Shown here in pieces: positions 42,376 to 51,049 of a stretch of DNA of 64,000 nt. The translations under genes were made by a program, and so were the position numbers. The first letter of the stretch is position 1; each line of letters opens with the position of its first letter. Origin of the DNA: Sphingomonas sp. HF-S4 (GTDB lineage: Bacteria > Pseudomonadota > Alphaproteobacteria > Sphingomonadales > Sphingomonadaceae); contig NZ_JAWJEJ010000001.1 of assembly GCF_032911445.1 (NCBI RefSeq), positions 3,224,001 through 3,288,000 on the forward strand, written 5' to 3'. The notes beneath the pieces were generated by a model. That model ran no database searches. It had not been told where the DNA came from and saw nothing but the letters and a program-made list of their open reading frames with translations.

Positions 42376-42397
42376 TGGCGCGCCTAGCCGATGTCCG

Positions 42398-43453
42398 TCA
42401 CTCCGCCGCAATCCCCGCCTTCGAGAACATATCCCCGCCCTCGCTCGCGTCCTCGTTCGCTGCGGGGACGGCCTTGGCCTTCTGCCGCTTGTCGAACGAA
42501 TCCCACACGTCGTTCCACTGCCCGCGAGTCGCGCCCTTCGAATATTCGGTCGCGCGTTGCTCGAAGAAATTGGCGTGCTCGACACCGTTCAGCAGTGGCG
42601 AGAGCCACGGGAGGGGGTGCTCGTCGATCATGTAGATCGGCTTCATGCCGAGCTGGCCCAGCCGCCAGTCGGCAATGTAGCGGATGTACTTCTTGATCTC
42701 CTTGGGCGTCATTCCGCTGACGGGACCCTGCTCGAAGGCGAGATCGATGAACGCGTCCTCCAGCCGCACCGTCGTCTGGCACATGTCCATGATGTCCGAG
42801 GTGACCGACTTGGTCAGGCAGTCGCGCTCCTTCACGAAGGTGTGGAACAGCTTGATGATGCCCTCGCAATGGAGCGTCTCGTCGCGGACCGACCAGGTGA
42901 CGATCTGGCCCATGCCCTTCATCTTGTTGAAGCGCGGGAAGTTCATCAGCATCGCGAAGCTGGCGAAGAGCTGGAGCCCCTCGGTGAACCCGCCGAACAT
43001 CGCGAGCGTCTTTGCGATGTCCTCGTCATTGTCGACGCCGAAGGTGCCGAGATAGTCGTGCTTGTCCTTCATCTCGCTATATTCGAGGAACATGCCATAC
43101 TCGCTCTCGGGCATGCCGATCGTGTCGAGCAGGTGCGAATAAGCGGCGATGTGCACTGTCTCCATGTTGGAGAAGGCGGCGAGCATCATCTTGATCTCGG
43201 TGGGCTTGAACACGCGGCCGTATTTCTCGTGGTAGCAATCCTGCACTTCCACGTCGGCCTGGGTGAAGAAGCGGAAGATCTGGGTGAGCAGGTTGCGCTC
43301 GTGGTCCGAGAGCTTCTGCGCCCAATCGCGGCAATCCTCGCCGAGCGGCACTTCCTCGGGCAGCCAGTGGAGCTGCTGCTGGCGCTTCCAGAACTCATAG
43401 GCCCAGGGATATTCGAACGGCTTGTAGGTCTTACGCGCTTCGAGAAGGGACAT
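42398..43453 (-). CDS. nrdB: class Ia ribonucleotide reductase, small subunit
   Basis: Radical-generating subunit of about 351 residues that houses the diiron-tyrosyl cofactor used by NrdA to make deoxyribonucleotides. The diiron ligands and radical Tyr are visible in NMETVHIAAYSHLL (E-x-x-H plus Tyr) and DETLHCEG (E-x-x-H). The start at 43453 (MSLLEARKTYKPFEYPWAYEFWKRQQQLHWLPEEV) matches the family. No N-terminal ATP cone is present. It is separated from nrdA by four small genes, unlike the usual adjacent nrdAB. Confidence 0.95.
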   Translation of the reverse strand: MSLLEARKTYKPFEYPWAYEFWKRQQQLHWLPEEVPLGEDCRDWAQKLSDHERNLLTQIFRFFTQADVEVQDCYHEKYGRVFKPTEIKMMLAAFSNMETVHIAAYSHLLDTIGMPESEYGMFLEYSEMKDKHDYLGTFGVDNDEDIAKTLAMFGGFTEGLQLFASFAMLMNFPRFNKMKGMGQIVTWSVRDETLHCEGIIKLFHTFVKERDCLTKSVTSDIMDMCQTTVRLEDAFIDLAFEQGPVSGMTPKEIKKYIRYIADWRLGQLGMKPIYMIDEHPLPWLSPLLNGVEHANFFEQRATEYSKGATRGQWNDVWDSFDKRQKAKAVPAANEDASEGGDMFSKAGIAAE

Positions 43454-43491
43454 GGAACTGCTCCAACAACAATCTGGATAGGGGAAAGGAT

Positions 43492-43836
43492 TCAGGATTC
43501 GATCGGATTGATCTGGTTGACGATGCAAGAAGTGCCGACGGCCGAGTCGATGTAGATCGTGAAATTCTTCTTGCTGGCGGCCCATTCGGTCAGGAACACG
43601 CTGATCATCGCCGAGCTGGATTGCGGGACCAGCATCCAGCCGACCGACGGCGTGCCGCAGAGTGTCGGGACGCGATTATCGTCCATTCGGACCATCAGGC
43701 CGGCGGTGGTCGAGGTGATATCGACCACCTTGCCGACAATGAAGGCCGGATAGGGATCGCTGGCCTGTGACGGCGAGGCTGCGAATGCGCAAGCGGCGAG
43801 CGATCCGGCCAGCGTCAGCGATTGCCGCGACCTCAT
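43492..43836 (-). CDS. small exported protein of unknown function
   Basis: Protein of 114 residues with a signal peptide (LTLAGSLAACAFAASPSQA). The mature part is about 90 residues with two Cys (TLCGTPS and GTSCIVN) that could form a disulfide, and a WMLVPQSSSAMISVFLTEW stretch. I know no family. Its ATG overlaps the stop of the upstream membrane-protein gene, so it belongs to a mini-operon with the next two genes. Confidence 0.65.
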   Translation of the reverse strand: MRSRQSLTLAGSLAACAFAASPSQASDPYPAFIVGKVVDITSTTAGLMVRMDDNRVPTLCGTPSVGWMLVPQSSSAMISVFLTEWAASKKNFTIYIDSAVGTSCIVNQINPIES

Positions 43837-44054
43837 ATGATTCCTCCTGTAGTAACGAACACCACCGCGAAGCCGCCGAGGAACAGGCCGAGGGCGAAGA
43901 GCATCATCCCGGAGATGCGCAGCGCGTAGCCGGTCGCTAGCGTGTCGGGCAGGCGCAGCGCAGTGCGGGTCAGCGACGGACGCAGCAGCGTCGTCAGCCC
44001 CAGCGCCCCTGCGGTGCCGGCCAGTCCGGCCATCAAGGCGAGGCTCCGCGTCAC
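43833..44054 (-). CDS. small membrane protein of unknown function
   Basis: Protein of 73 residues with two predicted membrane helices (LALMAGLAGTAGALGLTTLL and ISGMMLFALGLFLGGFAVVFV). The start is GTG at 44054, overlapping the lipoprotein stop (GTGA), and its own stop overlaps the next start. Tight coupling in both directions supports it as real. No function is known. Confidence 0.6.
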   Translation of the reverse strand: MTRSLALMAGLAGTAGALGLTTLLRPSLTRTALRLPDTLATGYALRISGMMLFALGLFLGGFAVVFVTTGGII

Positions 44055-44377
44055 TGGTGGTCGATCACCGTGGTACGCTTCTCGCGAATCACCCGGTCGC
44101 GATAGACGACCTTCTTGCCGCGATTGGCGCCGACGCCGAACACGACGATGCCAAGGAAATAGCCGAAATCATACCAGCCGCCATTGTTGGGCACCGCGTA
44201 GACCGCGACGTCGGGCATCACCAAGCTGAGGAACCAGGCGACGGGGAAGATGAAGCCGTGCCACAAGCCCCACAGGAAGCCCGGCGCCTGGGGCGCGACG
44301 CCGCTCGACACCTGGGTCGCGCAGGCGGCGAGCAGGGTCAGCGCGGCGAGCGCGATCGCGGTGCGGATCTTCGTCAT
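44051..44377 (-). CDS. putative lipoprotein with membrane segments
   Basis: Protein of 108 residues. The start at 44377 gives a lipoprotein signal peptide with lipobox LLAAC (Cys near 19). The body contains PGFLWGLWHGFIFPVAWFLSLVMPDVAVYAVPNNGGWYDFGYFLGIVVFG, with two hydrophobic stretches, then a basic tail. A longer in-frame start at 44494 would destroy the signal. It heads a three-gene mini-operon. No function is known. Confidence 0.68.
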   Translation of the reverse strand: MTKIRTAIALAALTLLAACATQVSSGVAPQAPGFLWGLWHGFIFPVAWFLSLVMPDVAVYAVPNNGGWYDFGYFLGIVVFGVGANRGKKVVYRDRVIREKRTTVIDHQ

Positions 44378-44475
44378 GCAACACTCCGTTGGTATGGATG
44401 ACAGCGCGCCCGCGGTGCTGCATCGTTTGCGTGCGGTGCGCGTTGGACGCCCGAACCTGCCAGAGGAGAACCAGC

Positions 44476-44745
44476 ATGGCCGACGCAAGTGCAATCAAGG
44501 AACATATGGAAGTCATCGGCGCCGACGGCGTCCATGTCGGCACGGTCGACCATGTCGAGGGCGACCGCATCAAGTTGACCAAGAAGGACAGCGGCGCCGA
44601 GATCGAGGGTGCGGAGGGCGCGCATGCCGGGCACCATCACTACATCTCGCTCGGGCTGGTCGCCGACGTCGAGGGCGACCAGGTACGCCTGAGCGCCGCT
44701 GCCGCGAATGCCGTGCTGTTCGAGGAGGAAGAGTCCGAGGGCTGA
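44476..44745 (+). CDS. DUF2171 domain protein
   Basis: Small cytoplasmic protein of 89 residues: IKEHMEVIGADGVHVGTVDHVEGDRIKLTKKD... HHHYISLGLVADVEGDQVRLS, the DUF2171 (PRC-barrel-like) pattern with the short beta-strands and a His run. AGAGGAG precedes the ATG at 44476. It stands alone on the plus strand between nrdB and nrdA. Proteins of this family are abundant in sphingomonads, some linked to stress; the role is unknown. Confidence 0.82.
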   Translation: MADASAIKEHMEVIGADGVHVGTVDHVEGDRIKLTKKDSGAEIEGAEGAHAGHHHYISLGLVADVEGDQVRLSAAAANAVLFEEEESEG

Positions 44746-44805
44746 GGGTCTAACAGACCCCGACTCCCCCTCACCCTTCCCACGCGCTTCGCGCGCGGGG
44801 CCCTT

Positions 44806-44868
44806 CCCTCTCCCACAAGGAGAGAGGGAGATTGGAGTCACAAATCCCTCTCCCCTTGTGGGAGAGGG
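44806..44868. repeat. 15-bp inverted repeat downstream of nrdA
   Basis: CCCTCTCCCACAAGG at 44806-44820 and its exact complement at 44854-44868, separated by 33 bp. It sits between the convergent ends of the DUF2171 gene and nrdA and could form a terminator-like stem for either. Short CT-rich palindromes of this type recur in sphingomonad intergenic DNA. Confidence 0.7.
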
Positions 44869-44905
44869 AGATTTGGGATTCTCCGGGCGACCTACCCCAG
44901 CCACC

Positions 44906-46810
44906 TCACTGGCACGCCAGGCATTCGTCGTAATCGCGCGACTCCACCTCGAACTTGGGCGCGGCGATCGTGTTGTCGGCTTCCACCCCGCCGGCGAAAC
45001 CTGCACGCTGGACGCTCTTCGAGCGGAGATAATAAAGCGACTTGATGCCGAGTTCCCAGGCGCGGAAGTGGAGCATCAGCAGGTCCCACTTCTCGACATC
45101 GGCCGGGATGAACAGGTTCAAGGACTGCGCCTGGTCGATATAGGGTGCGCGGTCGCCGGCGAGCTCGAGGATCCAGCGCTGGTCGATCTCGAAGCTGGTC
45201 TTGTACGCGTCCTTCTCTTCCTGGCTGAGGAAGTCGAGATGCTGGACGCTGCCGCCCATCTCAAGGATCGAATTCCACACCGCGTCGCTGTTCTTGCTCT
45301 TCTCGATGAGCAGCTTTTCGAGATAGGGATTCTTGACCGAGAACGAGCCCGACAGCGTCTTGTGGGTGTAGATGTTGGCCGGGATCGGCTCGATGCACGC
45401 GCTGGTGCCGCCGCAGATGATCGAGATCGACGCGGTCGGCGCGATCGCCATCTTGCAGCTGAAGCGCTCCATCACCCCCATGTCGGCGGCGTCGGGGCAC
45501 GGCCCGCGCTCGACCGCGAGCTGCATCGAGGCTTCATCGACCTGGCGCTTGATCTGCTTGAACATGCGCAGGTTCCACGACTTCGCCATCGCGCCTTCGA
45601 AAGCGAGGCCGCGTGCCTGGAGGAAGGAGTGGAAGCCCATCACGCCGAGGCCGACGCTGCGCTCGCGGCTCGCCGAATAGGCAGCCTTTTCCATGCCGGG
45701 CTCGGCGCGCTCGATATAGTCGGTCAGGACATTGTCGAGGAAACGCATCACGTCCTCGACGAAACCCTTCTCGTCCTTCCACTCGTCCCAATTCTCCAGG
45801 TTGAGCGACGAGAGACAGCACACCGCGGTACGCTCGTTGCCGAGATGGTCCTTGCCCGTCGGCAGCGTGATCTCACTGCACAGATTCGAAGTCGAGACCT
45901 TGAGACCGAGATCGCGGTGATGCTTGGGCATGTTCGAATTCACGTGATCGGCGAACACGATGTACGGCTCGCCGGTGGCGAGACGAGTCTCGACCAGCTT
46001 CTGGAACAGCGCGCGGGCGTCGACCTTGCCCCTTTCGCTCTGGTCCTTGGGGCTGCGCAGCGTCCATTCGGCACCGTCGCGCACCGCTTCCATGAACGCG
46101 TCGGGAATAAGCACGCCGTGGTGGAGGTTGAGCGCCTTGCGGTTGAAATCGCCGCTGGGCTTGCGGATCTCGAGGAACTCCTCGATCTCGGGGTGCGAGA
46201 TGTCGAGGTAGCAGGCGGCCGAGCCGCGGCGGAGCGAACCCTGGCTGATCGCGAGAGTGAGCGAATCCATCACGCGGACAAAGGGGATGATGCCGCTGGT
46301 CTTGCCGTTGAGGCCGACCGGCTCGCCGATGCCGCGGACACTGCCCCAATAGGTGCCGATGCCGCCGCCGCGCGAGGCGAGCCAGACATTCTCGTTCCAG
46401 GTGTCGACGATGCCGCCCAGGCTGTCGGGCACCGAATTGAGGAAGCACGAGATCGGCAGGCCGCGACCGGTGCCCCCGTTCGACAGGACCGGCGTGGCGG
46501 GCATGAACCACAGCTTCGAGATGTAATCGTAGATGCGCTGGGCGTGCGCGGCATCGTCGGCATAGGCCGAGGCGACGCGGACGAAGAGATCCTGATAATT
46601 CTCGCCGGGAAGCAGATAGCGGTCGCGCAGCGTCTCCTTGCCGAAATCGGTAAGCAGTGCGTCACGCGAGTGATCGACTTCGAGCGTGTAGAGCGGCGGC
46701 GCAACGGCGCGCGTGTCCTGGTCCTTGCGCGGCTTCGCCTTGGTCTCGGCGGCAATTGTGGCTTCGGCAACGGTATCGTTCACGCTGTTTTCCGTGTCCC
46801 TGAATTCCAT
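44906..46810 (-). CDS. nrdA: class Ia ribonucleotide reductase, large subunit
   Basis: Catalytic subunit of about 634 residues. Visible motifs: LPISCFLNSVPDS with the active-site Cys, TSNLCSEITLP with the NxCxE radical site, PTASISIICGGTSACIEP, and the C-terminal redox pair in DECLACQ. E. coli NrdA is about 760 residues; this one lacks the N-terminal ATP cone, so overall activity control by dATP may be absent or lie elsewhere. The start at 46810 (MEFRDTENSVND) was chosen over 46930, which lies in noncoding-looking DNA. Confidence 0.93.
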   Translation of the reverse strand: MEFRDTENSVNDTVAEATIAAETKAKPRKDQDTRAVAPPLYTLEVDHSRDALLTDFGKETLRDRYLLPGENYQDLFVRVASAYADDAAHAQRIYDYISKLWFMPATPVLSNGGTGRGLPISCFLNSVPDSLGGIVDTWNENVWLASRGGGIGTYWGSVRGIGEPVGLNGKTSGIIPFVRVMDSLTLAISQGSLRRGSAACYLDISHPEIEEFLEIRKPSGDFNRKALNLHHGVLIPDAFMEAVRDGAEWTLRSPKDQSERGKVDARALFQKLVETRLATGEPYIVFADHVNSNMPKHHRDLGLKVSTSNLCSEITLPTGKDHLGNERTAVCCLSSLNLENWDEWKDEKGFVEDVMRFLDNVLTDYIERAEPGMEKAAYSASRERSVGLGVMGFHSFLQARGLAFEGAMAKSWNLRMFKQIKRQVDEASMQLAVERGPCPDAADMGVMERFSCKMAIAPTASISIICGGTSACIEPIPANIYTHKTLSGSFSVKNPYLEKLLIEKSKNSDAVWNSILEMGGSVQHLDFLSQEEKDAYKTSFEIDQRWILELAGDRAPYIDQAQSLNLFIPADVEKWDLLMLHFRAWELGIKSLYYLRSKSVQRAGFAGGVEADNTIAAPKFEVESRDYDECLACQ

Positions 46811-47286
46811 GGCTTCGGACCCCTGTATCTGACTCAGCACGCGCCCCTGGAGGGCCAAGATGTTCGACTCGGGGGCAGGGTACCGATGGTACCACGGGTG
46901 CGGCTTTGCGCGAGAACAAAAGATGTCCATCGCGCCGAAACCCAGGCACAGCAGCGCCCCTCCGCATATGGTAATGCGGCACAGGTTCTACCAGTGCTTG
47001 AGCTTGCCCCTCAGTGCAACCACTACAGATTGTGCCAAACCGAGTCCGGGCACAAGGGGTTAAATGCGTCATCAACCAAACGGTTCGTCGCTAAAATGAC
47101 TCGGTTCGCAGACGGCCCAAAGGCGGCCACACGCCGCGACGCATGGTCAATCCTCGCCTCCCCGAAAGGCAAGAGAACACAGCGCGAACCGAAAAAATTT
47201 TCCGGGGGAGGAATCGGTGGACACTATAGGTAGTGTTTCGCGGCCGGCACGGGTTAGGTTCGATGCCGGTATTTGGGGGATGGGTA
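46811..47286. other. divergent intergenic region between nrdA and the amidase gene
   Basis: About 475 bp holding the promoters of nrdA (leftward) and the amidase (rightward). At 47021-47034 CACTACAGATTGTG matches 11 of 14 bases of the NrdR-box consensus as I remember it, but I see no second box at the usual 31-bp spacing. No gene is supported. Confidence 0.4.
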
Positions 47287-48882
47287 ATGCGAATCGGGTT
47301 GCTCGCCATGGCCCTGACGGCGAGCGCGCCGGCAGCGGGACAGGATATCGCGATCGGCGAGCTGCCGTCCTCGGTCGCGGCGTTTCAGGAAAAGTCTATC
47401 GACGAACTCCAGGCGATGATAGCGACGGATGCGCAAACCAGCGCGGGAATCACCGAATTGTATATCGAGCGGATCAAGATGCTCGATCGCAACGGGCCGA
47501 CGCTGCGCTCGGTGATCGCGGTGTCGCCCGACGCGCTCGACCAGGCGCGGGCGAGCGACGCGCGGCGCAAGGCGGGCAGGCTCAAGGGGCCGCTCGACGG
47601 GGTGCCGGTGCTGATCAAGGACAATATCGAGACGCGCGAGCTGCCGACCACCGCGGGCAGCCTGGCGCTCGCCGACAACTGGCCGAAGCGCGACGCGCCG
47701 GTGGTGGCGCAGCTGCGCGGGGCGGGCGCGGTGATCCTGGGCAAGACCAATCTGAGCGAATGGGCCAACATCCGCTCGGACAATTCGATGAGCGGATGGA
47801 GCGCGGTCGGCGGGCTGGTGAAGAATCCCTATGCACTCGATCGCACCGCGTGCGGATCGTCGAGCGGATCGGGCGCGGCAGTGGCGGCGAGCCTCGCCGC
47901 GGTGGCGGTGGGAACCGAGACGGATGGTTCGGTGGTGTGTCCCGCGGCGATGAACGGGCTGGTCGGCTTGAAGCCGACGCTCGGGCTGGTGAGCCGCACC
48001 TATGTCGTGCCGATCAGCCATAGCCAGGACACGCCAGGGCCGATGGGGCGCAGCGTCCGCGACGTGGCGATCCTCTTCTCGGCGATGATCGGGAGCGATC
48101 CCAAGGATGCGGCGACCAAGAGCGCCGACAAATATCGTCGCGATTACGCCGCCGGCCTGTCGGTGGACGGGCTCAAGGGAATGCGCATCGGCTGGTGGAA
48201 GCCCGAGATGGCTAGCGACCTTGCCGCACGCTTCGACAGGGCGCTCGACGAGCTGCGCGCCGCGGGGGCGGTGCTGGTCGAGGTCAAGCAGCCAGAACTC
48301 AAGGGACTGGGCGATGCCGAGGGCGAGGTACTCTACACCGAATTGAAGGACGACCTTGCCACCTATCTGGCGACCACCCGGGCTAAGGTGCGCAATCTGG
48401 CGGACGTGATCGCGTTCAACGAGGCCAACAAGGCATTGGAGATGCCGTTCTTCGGACAGGAGAGTTTCGAGCGTGCGCAGAAGACCCGCGGGACCAGGGA
48501 TGCCGAATATCTCGGCGCGCGGGCCAAGTCGCAGCGGCTTGCCGGGCCCGAGGGGATCGATGCGATGCTCAAGGCGGGCGATGTGCGGCTGCTGGTCACG
48601 CCGACCTATGGCACGCCGTGGCTCAGCGATCCGGCGCATGGCGACCAGTTCGTCGGACCTTCGGCGAGCCAGTTGCCGGCGGTGTCGGGCTATCCGCATT
48701 TGACCGTGCCGATGGGGCTGGTCGATGGGCTGCCCGCCGGATTGTCGTTCATCGGGACCGCCTATGCCGACGGGCTGCTGCTTCAGGCGGGGTACGCCTA
48801 TGAACAGGCGACCCGTGCACGGGTGGCGCCGCGCTACCTGCCGAGCGCGCCCGCCGATCTCGGGCCGCGGAAGCTGCGATAG
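47287..48882 (+). CDS. secreted amidase, amidase-signature family
   Basis: Amide hydrolase of about 531 residues with a signal peptide (MRIGLLAMALTASAPAAGQ), so probably periplasmic. The Ser-cisSer-Lys triad is visible: Lys111 in VPVLIKDNIET, the Ser cluster 191-193 in TACGSSSGSGAAVAAS, and nucleophile Ser216 in GTETDGSVVCPAA. The length and order fit exported relatives of GatA and peptide amidases. I chose the ATG at 47287 for the signal peptide. The substrate is unknown. Confidence 0.88.
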   Translation: MRIGLLAMALTASAPAAGQDIAIGELPSSVAAFQEKSIDELQAMIATDAQTSAGITELYIERIKMLDRNGPTLRSVIAVSPDALDQARASDARRKAGRLKGPLDGVPVLIKDNIETRELPTTAGSLALADNWPKRDAPVVAQLRGAGAVILGKTNLSEWANIRSDNSMSGWSAVGGLVKNPYALDRTACGSSSGSGAAVAASLAAVAVGTETDGSVVCPAAMNGLVGLKPTLGLVSRTYVVPISHSQDTPGPMGRSVRDVAILFSAMIGSDPKDAATKSADKYRRDYAAGLSVDGLKGMRIGWWKPEMASDLAARFDRALDELRAAGAVLVEVKQPELKGLGDAEGEVLYTELKDDLATYLATTRAKVRNLADVIAFNEANKALEMPFFGQESFERAQKTRGTRDAEYLGARAKSQRLAGPEGIDAMLKAGDVRLLVTPTYGTPWLSDPAHGDQFVGPSASQLPAVSGYPHLTVPMGLVDGLPAGLSFIGTAYADGLLLQAGYAYEQATRARVAPRYLPSAPADLGPRKLR

Positions 48883-48904
48883 GCGCGGCTTACGCGCTGC
48901 TTCC

Positions 48905-48932
48905 CTGTGCTCCGGCGAAGGCCGGAGCACAG
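48905..48932. repeat. GC-rich palindrome, CCGGC-GAAG-GCCGG family
   Basis: Arms CTGTGCTCCGGC and its exact complement separated by GAAG. It lies between convergent amidase and DUF4345 genes and could serve both as a 3' hairpin. The same core recurs at 51010-51043 and 53374-53441 in this window. Confidence 0.8.
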
Positions 48933-48951
48933 ATAAGAGCGTTCGGCAGGT

Positions 48952-49362
48952 TCAGGTGGCAGTTGCCGCAAACCGCCGCGCCACGCGCATCTGCCACAGC
49001 ACGATCAGCGGCACTTCGATCAGCTCGATGCCGAGCCCGATACGGTGGCCCAGCGACGGCATGCCGACAAGCCCGAGCGACAGCAGCCGGAACGCGCCGC
49101 CGATCACGACCAGGAATGCGAGCAGCCGCAGCCGCGAGCCCTTGCGCTCGATCCCAGGGATGCACGACGCGAACAGCAGCAGCATGCCGAGGAACAGCCC
49201 CGATATGTAGCGGAAATGGCTGTCGAGATCGGTCGGGACGACGGGCGGATGGCCAAGAAAGCGCGGGCCCCCGGTCACGCCGGCGATAGCGGCGGTGAGC
49301 GGCAGCAGCAGGGTGACCGCCATCACGCCCTGGAGCAGGCGCTTCTCGGCGCCGGGGCTCAC
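48952..49362 (-). CDS. DUF4345 family membrane protein
   Basis: Integral membrane protein of 136 residues with four predicted helices. RLLQGVMAVTLLLPLTAAIAGV, then the family motif TDLDSHFRYISGLFLGMLLLF, IPGIERKGSRLRLLAFLVVIGGAFRLLSL and EVPLIVLWQMRVARRF. The start is GTG at 49362, which overlaps the stop of the upstream DUF2721 gene; longer in-frame starts would lie within that gene. Function unknown. Confidence 0.82.
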   Translation of the reverse strand: MSPGAEKRLLQGVMAVTLLLPLTAAIAGVTGGPRFLGHPPVVPTDLDSHFRYISGLFLGMLLLFASCIPGIERKGSRLRLLAFLVVIGGAFRLLSLGLVGMPSLGHRIGLGIELIEVPLIVLWQMRVARRFAATAT

Positions 49363-49820
49363 TTGCCCTCGAGCTCGAGCAGTTCCTTGCGGACATGGAT
49401 CGCACCCAGCGACATGCGCACTTCGATCAGGAAATAGATCAGGCCCGCCATCAGCAGCAGCATCGAGATGACGAAGGCAATCGCGACGATCGCGCCGACA
49501 TGCAGCCCGAACAGCCGCGACACGAACATCAAAGCGACGACGAAGCACGTGGCGAGCGCGCTGGAGACGCACAGGAAGATCGCCTGGTTGATCACCGAGA
49601 TACGCTTGTCGATGAGGCGGAGTTCCCAGACGTGGCGGTCATGCTCGGGCCCGGTCGAGCGCGGGTGGATCTCCTCGAGGCTGCGCGCGCGATCGACGAT
49701 TCGCGCGAGGCGCCCGACCATCACGTTGAGGATCGCGCCGATGCCGGCGAGCAGGAAGACCGGCGCGATGGCGCTCTGGATCGTGTCGGCGACGGTCGAG
49801 AGATAGGGGCCTGGGATCAT
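49359..49820 (-). CDS. DUF2721 family membrane protein
   Basis: Membrane protein of about 153 residues. DTIQSAIAPVFLLAGIGAILNVMVGRLARIVDRARSLEE is the DUF2721 opening. After a charged middle (DRHVWELRLIDKRI) come two more helices (FLCVSSALATCFVVALMFVS and IVAIAFVISMLLLMAGLIYFLIEVRMSL). The ATG at 49820 (MIPGPYLSTVAD) matches family starts. It is coupled to the DUF4345 gene. Function unknown. Confidence 0.85.
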   Translation of the reverse strand: MIPGPYLSTVADTIQSAIAPVFLLAGIGAILNVMVGRLARIVDRARSLEEIHPRSTGPEHDRHVWELRLIDKRISVINQAIFLCVSSALATCFVVALMFVSRLFGLHVGAIVAIAFVISMLLLMAGLIYFLIEVRMSLGAIHVRKELLELEGK

Positions 49821-49911
49821 CGCGGCGACTATGGCGCGGTCGTGCGCCCGCGTGAAGCCGCTACGCAAGCGGCTCACGGCTTGGTAACCGATGCGGCCTA
49901 GGATCGCCGGG

Positions 49912-51039
49912 ATGACCAAGCCGATGCCGCTCGACGCGTTTCCGCGCCTGACGCCCCTGCTCGCCGCCGAATGCGTCGACGGGCTGGCCGCGAGCATCGA
50001 CGCCGTTGCCGCGCGCGCGGCGCCGACCCACCGCTTCCTGCGCTACGGCTGGTTCGCCGCCGCGCTTCAGGCCTATGGGGGTGCGGCGTGGACGATTACG
50101 GTCGCACGAGAAAGCGAACCGGTGGCAGCGCTGCCGATCGTGGCGAGGGGGCCGGGCTGGCTCGGGCTGGCGAGCGTTCCGGGATGCTATTGGCCGTTCC
50201 GCAGCTTCCCGGTGCGCGAAGATGCCGGAGTCGAGGTCGGCGAAGCATTGCTCGCGCGGCTTGCCGAGACAGCGAATGCGCTGCGCCTGGGCCCCATCTG
50301 CGACGGGGATCCGGGGCTCGAATTGCTCAAGGCGGCTGCCGAGGCGCGGGGCTGGGTGGTGCTGGACCGCTTCGTCGCCGACAGCTTCCTGCTCGATATG
50401 GCCGCGCTTCAGGCCGAGGGGACCTGGCCGCGCAACTCGACGCTGCGGAAGAACCGGTTTCATGAGAAGCATCTGGGTTCGCATGGCGCACTCGACTGGG
50501 CCTTCGTGTCGGGAGGCGATTGGGATTCAGACGCGTTCGATGCGCTCGCCGAGATCGAGCGGAAAAGCTGGATCGCGGCTAGAACCGATGGCTCGGACGC
50601 CAAGTTCACGCCCGAGGGGCATGGCGGCTTCTGGCGTGCTGCGACCGCCGATCCGGTGGTGGCGGAAATGATGTGGGCGGCGGTGCTGCGCGTGGACGGC
50701 AAGCCTGCTGCATTCTCGTTCGATCTCAATGCGGGATCACTGAAATATGCGATCGCCAACAGCTATGATCCGGCGTTCGCGAAGCACTCGCCGGGCAAAC
50801 TGCTCTATTATCGTAACCTGGTGCGCGGGATCGCAGACGGCATTTCGACGGTCGACTGGGGCGCGGGGGACAGCGGCTACAAGCAGGTGATCGGCGCCGA
50901 CCGCGGCCCGGTGATCCGCGACTGGCTGTTCGTGCGGCCCGGACTGCCGGCGCTCGCCGGGCGGATGCTGCGCGGGTTGTGGCGGCGCAGTGGGCATACC
51001 CAGCAACCTACCGTCACCCCGGCCGAAGTGCCGGAGTGA
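49912..51039 (+). CDS. GNAT-fold (BioF2/FemAB-like) acyltransferase
   Basis: Cytoplasmic protein of about 375 residues of the double-GNAT type annotated as BioF2-like or FemAB-like acetyltransferase in cell-envelope and exopolysaccharide loci. The second lobe carries NSTLRKNRFHEKHL, ALAEIERKSWIA, and the acceptor region SPGKLLYYRNLVRGIADG followed by VDWGAGDSGYKQVIG. The ATG at 49912 was chosen over 49891. The last codons (PTVTPAEVPE) are encoded by a GC-rich palindrome, so the C-terminus has been extended by a repeat element. Confidence 0.75.
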   Translation: MTKPMPLDAFPRLTPLLAAECVDGLAASIDAVAARAAPTHRFLRYGWFAAALQAYGGAAWTITVARESEPVAALPIVARGPGWLGLASVPGCYWPFRSFPVREDAGVEVGEALLARLAETANALRLGPICDGDPGLELLKAAAEARGWVVLDRFVADSFLLDMAALQAEGTWPRNSTLRKNRFHEKHLGSHGALDWAFVSGGDWDSDAFDALAEIERKSWIAARTDGSDAKFTPEGHGGFWRAATADPVVAEMMWAAVLRVDGKPAAFSFDLNAGSLKYAIANSYDPAFAKHSPGKLLYYRNLVRGIADGISTVDWGAGDSGYKQVIGADRGPVIRDWLFVRPGLPALAGRMLRGLWRRSGHTQQPTVTPAEVPE

Positions 51040-51043
51040 CGGT
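51010..51043. repeat. GC-rich palindrome overlapping the 3' end of the acyltransferase gene
   Basis: Arms of 14 bp beginning ACCGTCAC, with one mismatch, around CGAAGT. It encodes the last residues and stop of the acyltransferase and ends 6 bp from the convergent acyl-CoA dehydrogenase stop. The core resembles the palindromes at 48905 and 53374. Confidence 0.7.
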
Positions 51044-51049
51044 GGTGGG

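Larger units (their letters stand above)
41721..42397. other. repeat-containing intergenic region between the barrel gene and nrdB
   Basis: About 680 bp without a supported gene. Its right half holds a 19-bp tandem repeat (42229-42277) and a nested long hairpin (42309-42375). The left half is ordinary high-GC DNA; an open frame at 41387-42082 is mostly a shadow of the barrel gene. Confidence 0.6.

Noticed and set aside
47021..47034. NrdR box upstream of nrdA
   Set aside because: One site with 11 of 14 matches to a consensus recalled from memory, without the second box at the usual spacing. Too weak to list as its own feature.
47254..48930. Minus-strand open frame of about 558 codons opposite the amidase
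   Set aside because: No family features; the plus-strand frame has the complete amidase triad and a signal peptide. High GC makes long shadow frames common.
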